Below are positions 44,916 to 52,933 of a stretch of 64,000 bases of DNA, piece after piece. Position 1 is the stretch's first letter; every line of letters starts with the position of its first letter. The translations under genes and the position numbers were made by a program. Origin of the DNA: Cellulophaga sp. 20_2_10. Lineage in GTDB: Bacteria > Bacteroidota > Bacteroidia > Flavobacteriales > Flavobacteriaceae. Under the pieces are notes generated by a model, which saw nothing but the letters and a program-made list of their open reading frames with translations, was not told the DNA's origin and did not search any database. The stretch spans positions 434,001 through 498,000 of the forward strand of contig NZ_JAMCOJ010000003.1 of NCBI RefSeq assembly GCF_023476645.1. Direction: 5' to 3'.

Positions 44916-45536
44916 TTAAGGTTTAAATAAACCGTTTATTTCTGCATCAATTTTATTAATTACAAAACCTAAGTCTTCTGGGTTGTCTACAAAGTTTAAA
45001 TTATCTACATCTATAATAAGTAAATTTCCTTTTTTGTATCCGTGCGCCCAAGCTTCGTAACGTTCGTTTAATCTACTTAAATAATCAATAGAGATTGTAT
45101 TTTCATATTCTCTTCCTCTTTTGTGAATCTGACTCACTAAATTAGGAATAGAGCTACGCAAGTAAATTAATAAATCTGGTGGTTGCACTAAGCTTTCCAT
45201 CAATTCAAAAAGACTAGCGTAATTACTAAAATCTCTGTTTGTCATTAAGCCCATTGCGTGTAGGTTGGGTGCAAAAATAAAGGCATCCTCATAAATGGTT
45301 CTGTCTTGTATAGTGTCTTCGCCACTTTCCCTAATTTGTAGAATTTGTCTAAATCTGCTATTTAAAAAGTAAATCTGCAAATTAAAACTCCAGCGTTCCA
45401 TTTGGTTGTAAAAATCATCTAAATATGGATTGTCTACTACATCTTCAAAATTTGGTTGCCAATTAAAATGTTTGGCTAGCAATCTGGTTAGTGTTGTTTT
45501 GCCTGCACCTATGTTTCCTGCTACTGCAATATGCAT
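44916..45536 (-). CDS. Deoxynucleoside kinase
   Basis: The 206-residue protein has P-loop GNIGAGKTT at residues 7-15. The DRT/DRS catalytic motif is present in IQDRTIYEDAFIFA, and the lid is HKRGREYENTIS. This is the complete set for the bacterial dGK/dAK-like deoxynucleoside kinases that phosphorylate salvaged deoxynucleosides. It is a paralogue of the second half of the HPPK fusion at 10921-12066, which lacks the DR(S/T) arginine. The exact base specificity cannot be read from the sequence. Confidence 0.9.
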   Translation of the reverse strand: MHIAVAGNIGAGKTTLTRLLAKHFNWQPNFEDVVDNPYLDDFYNQMERWSFNLQIYFLNSRFRQILQIRESGEDTIQDRTIYEDAFIFAPNLHAMGLMTNRDFSNYASLFELMESLVQPPDLLIYLRSSIPNLVSQIHKRGREYENTISIDYLSRLNERYEAWAHGYKKGNLLIIDVDNLNFVDNPEDLGFVINKIDAEINGLFKP

Positions 45537-45673
45537 CTTCTGTCTGTGTTTTTTAGTTTCTTATTAACCATAATAGGGGTCGCACAATATACAAGATAAG
45601 ACTAGTATCTAAAAATGTTTATACCATTAAAGCAAAAAATTTTAGTGTTTATGACTCACCTCTTCTAATTCTA

Positions 45674-45681
45674 CAAAGTTA
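45674..45681 (-). promoter_or_regulatory. Possible -7 box TAACTTTG for the kinase gene
   Basis: On the minus strand an exact TAnnTTTG box lies 137 bases upstream of the kinase start, which would give a long untranslated leader. The 284-base gap between the kinase and the GLPGLI gene otherwise shows nothing I recognise. Confidence 0.35.
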
Positions 45682-45820
45682 CAACGATAATATGGCCTAT
45701 AAATGCATGTTTAATATCATTTTAATTAAAATTTAACAAAGGTCAATTAAACTATGTGTATAATTTAAAGTCTAAACCTTTGAAAACTAACTATCCGACT
45801 AGGATAAAAACCTATACATA

Positions 45821-46654
45821 ATGAGAAATATTTTTTTAGCAATTTTTACTTTAGTGTGCATTATGTACACGGGTACTGCGCAAGACTTTCAAGGAAAGGC
45901 TATTTATGAGACAAAGATTACGGGAACTCAAGATTTTGGAGGTAGAGATATGCCAGAAGCTCGTAAAAAAGAAATTATGGAGCGTATGAAAAGCGCTATG
46001 GAAAAAACATACATTTTAACTTTTAATAGAACAGAGTCTTATTATGTAGAGGATGAAAAATTAGAAGCTCCAGGAGGAGGAGGCCCAGGATGGTTACGTT
46101 TTATGAGTGGTGGTAGTACAGGTAAATATTATAAAAATATAAAAAATCAGACCTATACGAACCAAATTGAAATGTATAGTAAGAATTTTTTAATTAAGGA
46201 TGAGCTAAAAAAGCCAGACTGGAAAATGGGTTCTGAAACTAAAAAAATAGGAAATTATACAGCATATAAAGCAACACTTACAACACCTATAGATACCACA
46301 GGTATGGGTGCAATGTCTAAAATGTTTAGACGTGGAGGTAATGATGCCAATAGAACAGAACGTAAAATACCTACAGAAAAAACAGTAATTGCTTGGTATA
46401 CATTAGATATTCCAATTAGTCAAGGACCTGCCGAGTATTGGGGGTTACCTGGTTTAATTTTAGAAGTAGAGCAAGAGAAGTCTACTTTAATTTGTTCTAA
46501 AATTATTATGAATGCAGAAGATGTTGTTGAGGTAAAAGCACCTGAAAAAGGAAAAGATATTAATCAGGCAGATTTTGATGCTTTGATGCTAAAAAAACGT
46601 CAAGAAATGATGCAGAATTTTCAACAAAGAGGCCGTGGAGGTAGAGGTCGTTAA
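45821..46654 (+). CDS. GLPGLI family protein
   Basis: The 277-residue protein has a signal peptide (ending YTGTAQ) and contains the family-defining GLPGLI motif near residue 207 (EYWGLPGLILEVE). It ends in a Gly/Arg-rich tail (QRGRGGRGR). GLPGLI proteins are Bacteroidota envelope proteins often encoded beside TonB-receptor-like barrel proteins, as here, where the next gene starts 28 bases later. Their function is not established. A pair with the barrel protein is likely. Confidence 0.88.
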   Translation: MRNIFLAIFTLVCIMYTGTAQDFQGKAIYETKITGTQDFGGRDMPEARKKEIMERMKSAMEKTYILTFNRTESYYVEDEKLEAPGGGGPGWLRFMSGGSTGKYYKNIKNQTYTNQIEMYSKNFLIKDELKKPDWKMGSETKKIGNYTAYKATLTTPIDTTGMGAMSKMFRRGGNDANRTERKIPTEKTVIAWYTLDIPISQGPAEYWGLPGLILEVEQEKSTLICSKIIMNAEDVVEVKAPEKGKDINQADFDALMLKKRQEMMQNFQQRGRGGRGR

Positions 46655-46682
46655 CCAATAGCAGTATTTAATAAATTTAGCA

Positions 46683-49451
46683 ATGAACAAATTCATAAAA
46701 ATATTTATGGTTATGGCTTTTTTAGGCTTAACCGGAGCTACTTACGCTCAAAAAGTTACTGTTACAGGTGTTGTTACAGATAGTCTTAATAATCCGTTAG
46801 AAATGGCAAATGTTGTCGCCATAAATAACGAAACAAAGGGGCTGGATGGTTTTGGAATTACCAATGAAAAAGGTATTTACAAAATGAATGTAAACGAAAA
46901 TACCAAGTATAATATTAAGGTAAGTTACCTAGGTTATAAAACTAGAGAGATTGTTTTAGACACCAAAACAGGTGATATAACAAAAAACTTTATATTATTA
47001 GATGAGGCCGAAAGTTTAGACGGAGTAGAGATTACCTATGAGATGCCTGTAAGCGTTAAAGGTGATACTATAGAGTACAATGCAGATTCTTTTGCAACAG
47101 GAACAGAAAAGAAATTAGAAGATATTCTTAAAAACTTACCAGGAGTAGAGGTTAATGATGATGGTGAAATAGAAGTAGAGGGTAAAGCTGTTGGTAAAGT
47201 AATGGTAGAGGGTAAAGATTTTTTTGATGGTGATAGTAAGCTAGCTTCTAAAAATATACCTGCTAACGCGTTAGATAAAATTCAGGTTTTAAAGAACTAT
47301 AATGAGGTAGGTCAATTAAAAGGTGTAACAGATAATCAAGATAGTTATGCAATTAACATCAAACTAAAAGAAGGAAAAAAGAACTTCTGGTTTGGAGAAA
47401 TTACTGCTGGTGTTGGTAATGATGAGCGTTATATAGCGCATCCAAAATTGTTTTACTACAATCCAAATTATAGTATAAACCTAATTACTAATTTTAACAA
47501 TATTGGTGAAGTAGCCTTTAGTCGTAGAGATTATTTTAGATTTACTGGAGGTTTTGGTGGTGGAGGTAGTTCTGGTAGCGGAACTAGTTTTGATGTTGGC
47601 TCTAGTGATATGGGCTTTTTAACAGTACAAAACAATAGAGCAAAAGAAATAAATTCAAAATTTGGTGCGGCTAACTTTAGCTATTCACCTAAAAAAACTT
47701 GGGATCTTAGTGGTTTTGCCATCTATTCTGGTAACAATACAGATATGCAACAAAACACATTTAGACAATACAAGTCTATTGCAGATGGTACACAACCTTC
47801 TCCAGATGAATCTACAGAAAGTTTTACCAACCAAAAGAGTGATCTTGCTTTGGTAAAATTTAGTTCTAGTTACAAGCCTAATGCAGATAACCATTTTGAT
47901 TATGATATTTTTGGTAGAATATCTAGTCAAAAAGAAGTACAAGATTTATTTTCTACCTTAACTGGTAATATAGATGAGGTTCAAAAACAAGACCCTTATA
48001 GCATAAACCAAAATGCAAATTATTACTACACTTTAAATGCTAAAAATATCTTTGCAGTAGAAGCACAGTATTTAATACAGGAAGAAGATCCTTTTTACAA
48101 TGCAGCTTTAGCGCAGAGTGACCAGTTTAGATTAGACGAGGTTTTAGGAATGGAACAAAATCAAGACGGTTTTGATGTTGTGCAAGACAAACTTGTAAAA
48201 ACAAATAAGCTAGATGCCAAAATAGACTACTGGTATATTACAGGAGATAAGAGTAATGTAAAATTTACTTTGGGTTCTTTGTTAAGTACACAGAAGTTCA
48301 GTTCAGAAATTTTTCAGATACTGGATAACGGAAATAAATTTACATTAGATAATGCAGTTAGTTCTGTAGATAATGATGTTAAGTATAACTTTAGCGATGT
48401 TTATTTAGCTTTTGAATATAGAGTAAAAGCAGGTATTTTTACCTTTACTCCAGGAGTTTCTGTACATAACTACACTACAAAGAATGCACAATTAGGTTCT
48501 ACTGTTACAGATGATTTTGTTCGTTTGTTACCAAACTTTACAACTAGAATGCAGTTAAAAAAGAGCGAGGATATCAACTTTAATTATAGAATGACAACTA
48601 GTTTTTCTGATGTTAACCAGTTTGCATCTTCTTTTGTAATGAACAATTACAATTCACTTTTTCAAGGAAATAGAGATTTAGAAAGTGCATTATCTCATAA
48701 TTTATCTCTGCGTTACAACAACTTTAATATGTTTAATTTTAGTAATATTAGAGCATCTGTATCGTATAACAAAAGAGTAGATCAAGTACGTAACATATCA
48801 GACTTTTTAAATTACGCTAATCCAGATTTTCCTGCGACTTCTAATGAAGAGTTTATACAGACATCTAACAGAATATCGTCTCCATTTAACTCTAACTTTG
48901 CAGATGAAACTTTTTCTGCAAACGGATCTTTTGAGCGTACATTTGGTAAAATAAAAGGAGGTTTAGGGGCAACTATGAACTATTCTAAGTTTAACCAAAT
49001 AGTAAATAACGAGCAAGCAGTGAACGAATCTTTTACAACAAGCTATAGAGGTAGTTTAGGAACTCGTTTTTTAAATGCGCCAAACATAGAGATTGGTTAT
49101 AATTTATCAATTAATAATTATGAGCAACCAAATGGTTCTAGCATTAAATATTTTACACATAGACCAAGTGTAAAATTAGATGCATCATTTTTAAAGAGTT
49201 TTATATTTAATGCAGATTACTCGTACTACAATTATAAAAACGAGGTAGAATCGTTAAATACATATACTTTTATGGATGCTTCTTTGGGGTATCAAAAGAA
49301 AGATAGTCAGTGGGAGTATATTTTGGGAGTAACAAACTTATTTAATACAAAATCGTTAAATCAAGATAGTGACAATACCTTGTTTGTAAGCACAAGCGAG
49401 TATTTTATACAACCTAGATATGTAACTTTAAAAGTAAGATACAACTTATAA
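46683..49451 (+). CDS. TonB-receptor-like outer-membrane barrel protein with carboxypeptidase-regulatory domain
   Basis: The 922-residue protein has a signal peptide (ending GATYAQ), a CarboxypepD_reg-like domain (VTVTGVVTDSLNNPLEMANV, about 23-105), a plug-like region (GTEKKLEDILKNLPGVEVNDD) and a large beta-barrel ending in LKVRYNL. This layout fits the outer-membrane beta-barrel group often seen beside GLPGLI proteins. It differs from SusC by lacking the SusC-specific signature and a SusD partner. The ligand is unknown. A strong terminator follows. Confidence 0.85.
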   Translation: MNKFIKIFMVMAFLGLTGATYAQKVTVTGVVTDSLNNPLEMANVVAINNETKGLDGFGITNEKGIYKMNVNENTKYNIKVSYLGYKTREIVLDTKTGDITKNFILLDEAESLDGVEITYEMPVSVKGDTIEYNADSFATGTEKKLEDILKNLPGVEVNDDGEIEVEGKAVGKVMVEGKDFFDGDSKLASKNIPANALDKIQVLKNYNEVGQLKGVTDNQDSYAINIKLKEGKKNFWFGEITAGVGNDERYIAHPKLFYYNPNYSINLITNFNNIGEVAFSRRDYFRFTGGFGGGGSSGSGTSFDVGSSDMGFLTVQNNRAKEINSKFGAANFSYSPKKTWDLSGFAIYSGNNTDMQQNTFRQYKSIADGTQPSPDESTESFTNQKSDLALVKFSSSYKPNADNHFDYDIFGRISSQKEVQDLFSTLTGNIDEVQKQDPYSINQNANYYYTLNAKNIFAVEAQYLIQEEDPFYNAALAQSDQFRLDEVLGMEQNQDGFDVVQDKLVKTNKLDAKIDYWYITGDKSNVKFTLGSLLSTQKFSSEIFQILDNGNKFTLDNAVSSVDNDVKYNFSDVYLAFEYRVKAGIFTFTPGVSVHNYTTKNAQLGSTVTDDFVRLLPNFTTRMQLKKSEDINFNYRMTTSFSDVNQFASSFVMNNYNSLFQGNRDLESALSHNLSLRYNNFNMFNFSNIRASVSYNKRVDQVRNISDFLNYANPDFPATSNEEFIQTSNRISSPFNSNFADETFSANGSFERTFGKIKGGLGATMNYSKFNQIVNNEQAVNESFTTSYRGSLGTRFLNAPNIEIGYNLSINNYEQPNGSSIKYFTHRPSVKLDASFLKSFIFNADYSYYNYKNEVESLNTYTFMDASLGYQKKDSQWEYILGVTNLFNTKSLNQDSDNTLFVSTSEYFIQPRYVTLKVRYNL

Positions 49452-49472
49452 TAGAACAGTATTTGTTATGTA

Positions 49473-49519
49473 GAGGCTATGGTTTACAAATTAATTTGTA
49501 GCCATAGCCTCTTATTTTT
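49473..49519 (+). terminator. Intrinsic terminator after the barrel-protein gene
   Basis: GAGGCTATGG (49473-49482) pairs with CCATAGCCTC (49502-49511), with an inner TACAAATTAATTTGTA palindrome, followed by a T-rich run. Confidence 0.92.
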
Positions 49520-49553
49520 TCGTTAAAACTATTTTAGAACCAATCTAATTTTA

Positions 49554-49561
49554 TACTTTTG
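49554..49561 (+). promoter_or_regulatory. -7 box TACTTTTG of the metK leader
   Basis: An exact TAnnTTTG box lies just upstream of the SAM-II riboswitch, so transcription should start at about 49567 and include the whole aptamer. Confidence 0.7.
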
Positions 49562-49572
49562 CAGTCTAAATT

Positions 49573-49645
49573 AAGAGGAAGGATTTGACTGATTGCAACC
49601 TCGTATACTGACACTCAGTACTACAAAAAATGCTAAAACAGATTT
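49573..49645 (+). ncRNA. SAM-II riboswitch upstream of metK
   Basis: The sequence shows the SAM-II core. GAGG (49575-49578) pairs with CCTC (49599-49602), enclosing the conserved GATTTGACTGATTGCAA. A downstream GCTAAAA (49632-49638) forms the pseudoknot strand. An extra hairpin (TACTGA-CAC-TCAGTA, 49606-49620) extends the intervening loop, as in long-loop versions of this class. SAM binding is expected to reduce metK expression. The aptamer ends about 85 bases before the metK start. Confidence 0.85.
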
Positions 49646-49727
49646 AGTTGATTTTTTTTCAACGCCTTTTCCTGTTTTTTTGCAATCTATCTTACGGTTT
49701 CTCTACTAACAATAGAAGTATATAATT

Positions 49728-50984
49728 ATGGCATATTTATTCACATCAGAATCTGTAAGTGAAGGACATCCAGATAAAATTGCAGACCAAATTAGCGATG
49801 CATTATTAGATAACTTTTTAGCTTTTGATCCAGAAAGTAAAGTAGCTTGCGAAACTTTAGTAACCACAGGGCAAGTAGTACTTGCTGGTGAGGTAAAGAG
49901 TAATACCTATGTAGATTTACAAAACATAGCACGCGAGGTTATAAATAACATTGGGTATACAAAAGGAGCATACCAATTTAGTGGTGATTCTTGTGGTGTT
50001 ATTTCGTTAATTCACGAACAGTCACAAGACATTAACCAAGGTGTAGATCGTGGTTCTAAAGAAGAACAAGGCGCAGGAGACCAAGGTATGATGTTTGGTT
50101 ACGCAAGTAAAGAAACAGAAAACTACATGCCATTGGCGTTAGATATTTCTCATAAAATATTACAAGAACTTGCAGCATTGCGTAGAGACGGCAAAGAGAT
50201 CTCTTATTTACGTCCAGACGCTAAGGCCCAAGTAACCATAGAATATTCAGACGATAACATACCACAGCGTATAGATACTATTGTTGTGTCTACACAACAT
50301 GACGATTTTAATGCAGACGATACTGTAATGTTGGCGCAAATAAAATCGGATATTCTAGCTATACTATTGCCAAAAGTAATAGCGAAGTTTCCAGAAAAAG
50401 TACAAGCATTATTTACAGATAAAATAGAATACCATATTAACCCAACAGGTAAGTTTGTAATCGGTGGTCCACACGGAGATACAGGTCTTACAGGCCGTAA
50501 AATTATTGTAGATACTTACGGTGGTAAAGGTGCTCACGGTGGTGGTGCATTTAGTGGTAAAGATCCAAGTAAAGTAGACCGTAGTGCAGCGTATGCAGCA
50601 AGACACGCAGCTAAAAATTTAGTAGCAGCAGGTATTGCAGACGAGATTTTAGTACAGGTAAGTTACGCTATAGGGGTAGTAAAACCAACGTCTATCTACG
50701 TAGATACATACGGTACATCTAAAGTAAATTTAACAGACGGAGAAATAGCTAAAAAAGTAGCGGAAATTTTTGATATGCGTCCTTTTGCAATAGAAGAACG
50801 TTTAAAATTAAGAAACCCTATTTATTTAGAAACTGCAGCTTATGGCCATATGGGTAAAGAACCAAAGATCATAACTAAGGTTTTTGAGTCTCCTTACAAT
50901 GGTAGAGTAGAAAGAGAAGTAGAGCTTTTTACGTGGGAAAAATTAGATATGGTAGCTACCGTAAAAACAGCTTTTAACCTATAA
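49728..50984 (+). CDS. metK: S-adenosylmethionine synthase
   Basis: The 418-residue enzyme has [20 protein letters not shown] at the N-terminus, DQGMMFGYA near residue 122 and the [20 protein letters not shown] signature. It makes SAM from methionine and ATP. It lies behind a SAM-II riboswitch, so product feedback at the RNA level is expected. The length is slightly above the E. coli enzyme and normal for Bacteroidota. Confidence 0.98.
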   Translation: MAYLFTSESVSEGHPDKIADQISDALLDNFLAFDPESKVACETLVTTGQVVLAGEVKSNTYVDLQNIAREVINNIGYTKGAYQFSGDSCGVISLIHEQSQDINQGVDRGSKEEQGAGDQGMMFGYASKETENYMPLALDISHKILQELAALRRDGKEISYLRPDAKAQVTIEYSDDNIPQRIDTIVVSTQHDDFNADDTVMLAQIKSDILAILLPKVIAKFPEKVQALFTDKIEYHINPTGKFVIGGPHGDTGLTGRKIIVDTYGGKGAHGGGAFSGKDPSKVDRSAAYAARHAAKNLVAAGIADEILVQVSYAIGVVKPTSIYVDTYGTSKVNLTDGEIAKKVAEIFDMRPFAIEERLKLRNPIYLETAAYGHMGKEPKIITKVFESPYNGRVEREVELFTWEKLDMVATVKTAFNL

Positions 50985-51008
50985 AATAATATTTTTCATA
51001 AAAATATA

Positions 51009-51043
51009 AAAGTGCTTTGCCATAATGGTAAAGCACTTTTTTT
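51009..51043 (+). terminator. Intrinsic terminator after metK
   Basis: AAAGTGCTTT pairs with AAAGCACTTT around a CCATAATGG inner hairpin, followed by seven T residues. Confidence 0.92.
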
Positions 51044-51065
51044 ATGCTCAATTTTTTCTAATTAT

Positions 51066-51152
51066 TTGGGTGTTACCGCAAGGGTCGGGCTTTTTGTTTC
51101 AATCTTTTTTTTGAAAAAATAAAAAAGGATTTTCACTACAATCCCTAACACA
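51066..51152. repeat. GC-richer intergenic element, possible degenerate copy of a flavobacterial repeat
   Basis: This block starts GGGTGTTACCGCAAGGG, continues with GTCGGGCTTTTTG, and ends with CAATCCCTAACAC. Its ends carry the inverted hexamer GTGTTA/TAACAC. It is richer in G and C than the surrounding spacer. I recall similar GGGCGTT...TAACGC elements between genes in other Flavobacteriaceae. The match is from memory. Confidence 0.45.
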
Positions 51153-51281
51153 AATAAAGTTTCAATTTAAAAAATCGTTACAAAAACAAACAAAAATTAT
51201 GTTTCTGTTATTTAACGGTAGTTGGAAAGCAGAATTCAATATTTTTTCAAAAAAGATTAGGATATTAAATTTTTCTGAGCA

Positions 51282-51289
51282 TATATTTG
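51282..51289 (+). promoter_or_regulatory. -7 box TATATTTG of the metY leader
   Basis: An exact TAnnTTTG box lies 30 bases before the SAM-I aptamer and 286 bases before the metY start codon. Confidence 0.65.
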
Positions 51290-51318
51290 TAGCTCAAAGT
51301 TCAAACACATATTGAATA

Positions 51319-51429
51319 GTTATCAAGAAAGGCGGAGGGATTAGACCCTATGAAGCCTTAGCAACCCTTTGTGCAAAACAAAGAAGGTGCTAAATTCTAC
51401 CAAGTACAGCGGTACTATAGGCAGATAAC
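51319..51429 (+). ncRNA. SAM-I (S-box) riboswitch upstream of metY
   Basis: P1 is a perfect 6-bp stem (GTTATC 51319-51324 with GATAAC 51424-51429). The conserved core is present: GGCGGAGGGATTAGACCC, TATGAAGCC, TTAGCAACC, then a CTTTG/CAAAG hairpin, AAGGTGCTAAATTCTACC and an AGTAC/GTACT hairpin. These are the S-box consensus blocks in the right order. An intrinsic terminator (51496-51540) follows, so SAM binding should stop transcription before metY. Confidence 0.96.
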
Positions 51430-51495
51430 GAAACAAGCTTTTTTTATTTCAAAAAAAGGCAAATTTCCAATTTCTTTTTAACTCATTTAATTTTT

Positions 51496-51540
51496 AATCC
51501 ATCTTGCAAAGTCGGCAAGATCAGGATTGGGCTTTTTTTA
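51496..51540 (+). terminator. Intrinsic terminator of the SAM-I leader
   Basis: A 12-bp stem (AATCC-ATCTTGC with GCAAGAT-CA-GGATT, one 2-base bulge) with a 7-base loop is followed by GGGCTTTTTTTA. It lies between the aptamer and the metY start codon and is the probable expression platform. Confidence 0.85.
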
Positions 51541-51574
51541 TTTTATCAATTTTAATAATAAAAAATTCAAAATT

Positions 51575-52867
51575 ATGAGTACGCAAAAATTAGCAACAAA
51601 CGCATTACACGCAGGTCACAATCCGTCAGAAACAGCAGGTACAAGAGCTGTGCCTATTTACCAGACATCTTCTTATGTTTTTAAAGATACAGACCACGCG
51701 GCAAATTTATTTTCTTTATCAGAATTAGGATTTATTTACACACGTTTAAATAATCCAACAAATCAAATATTACAAGACAGGCTAGCTGCTGTAGAAGGTG
51801 GTATAGGGGCAGTTGTATTTGCATCTGGTACGGCAGCAATTTCTACAGGGTTACTAACACTTTTAAGAGCTGGTGATCATATTGTAGCATCTAGCAGCTT
51901 GTACGGTGGTACATTTAATTTGCTAAATGTAACGTTACCAAGATTGGGTATTACAACTACTTTTGTAGACGCATCTAACCCAGAAAGTTTTGGTAAAGCA
52001 GTACAAGAAAATACAAGAGCCTTTTTTGTAGAGTCTTTAGGAAATCCAAAATTAGATGTGCTAGATTTAAAAGCAATTTCTAAAGAAGCAAAGGCAGCAA
52101 AAGTACCATTTATTGTAGATAATACAGTGGCATCGCCAGCATTGCTAAATCCAATAGAACACGGGGCAAACTTAGTAATACACTCTCTTACAAAATATAT
52201 AGGGGGACAAGGAACTTCTTTAGGAGGTGCAATTGTAGATGCAGGTACGTTTGACTGGACTAACGGAAAATTCCCAGAGTTTACAGAGCCATCTGCTGGT
52301 TACCACGGTTTAGTCTACAGCGATGCTTTAGGTAAGGCAGCCTTTACCTATAAATTAATTTTAGAAGGTTTGCGAGATTTTGGTGGAGCTTTAAGTCCGT
52401 TTAATGCATTCCAAATTATACAAGGCTTAGAAACTTTGCCAGTGCGTATAAAGCAACATAGCGCAAATGCATTAGAGCTAGCCACTTGGTTAGAGGGTAG
52501 AGATGAGGTGGCTTGGGTAAATTACCCTGGATTAAAAAGCAATAAATACTATGACCTTGCTAAAGAATACTTACCAAAAGGGCAAAGTGGTTTAGTTACA
52601 TTTGGTGTAAAAGGTGGTTTTGAAGCCGCTAAGAAATTTACAGATGCAACCAAAGTGTTTTCTCTTTTAGCAAATATTGGAGATACTAAATCTTTAATTA
52701 TTCATCCGGCAAGTACAACGCATCAACAATTAACTGCAGAGCAACAAGAGTCGGCTGGTGTTGGTCAAGATTTAATTCGTTTGTCTGTTGGTTTAGAAGA
52801 AATCCAAGATTTAAAAGCTGACTTAGAAGAAGCATTTAAAGCGGTTACTTCTGCTGTTATAGCATAG
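51575..52867 (+). CDS. metY: O-acetylhomoserine aminocarboxypropyltransferase (sulfhydrylase) MetY
   Basis: I use the ATG at 51575 (MSTQKLATNALHAGHN), giving 430 residues. An upstream TTG in frame lies inside the terminator and is rejected. The PLP-binding Lys207 lies in HSLTKYIGGQGTSLGG. The extended internal region (GFIYTRLNNPTNQILQDRLAA) is typical of the long MetY subfamily. The enzyme joins sulfide to O-acetylhomoserine to form homocysteine. Expression is controlled by the SAM-I riboswitch, and the downstream fusion gene (66 bases away) is probably in the same transcript. Confidence 0.95.
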   Translation: MSTQKLATNALHAGHNPSETAGTRAVPIYQTSSYVFKDTDHAANLFSLSELGFIYTRLNNPTNQILQDRLAAVEGGIGAVVFASGTAAISTGLLTLLRAGDHIVASSSLYGGTFNLLNVTLPRLGITTTFVDASNPESFGKAVQENTRAFFVESLGNPKLDVLDLKAISKEAKAAKVPFIVDNTVASPALLNPIEHGANLVIHSLTKYIGGQGTSLGGAIVDAGTFDWTNGKFPEFTEPSAGYHGLVYSDALGKAAFTYKLILEGLRDFGGALSPFNAFQIIQGLETLPVRIKQHSANALELATWLEGRDEVAWVNYPGLKSNKYYDLAKEYLPKGQSGLVTFGVKGGFEAAKKFTDATKVFSLLANIGDTKSLIIHPASTTHQQLTAEQQESAGVGQDLIRLSVGLEEIQDLKADLEEAFKAVTSAVIA

Positions 52868-52933
52868 TAAAAAATCTCATTATTTTATTAAAAAGAAGAC
52901 TTAGAAAGGTGTCTAGGTTAAAACAACTGTATT

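Noticed and set aside
45537-45820. A small RNA or riboswitch in the gap between the kinase and GLPGLI genes
   Set aside because: Apart from one possible -7 box, no stable stem, terminator or known aptamer pattern was found.
51527-51574. A TTG start giving metY 16 extra residues
   Set aside because: It lies within the terminator hairpin and T-run of the SAM-I leader, and the family N-terminus begins at the ATG at 51575.
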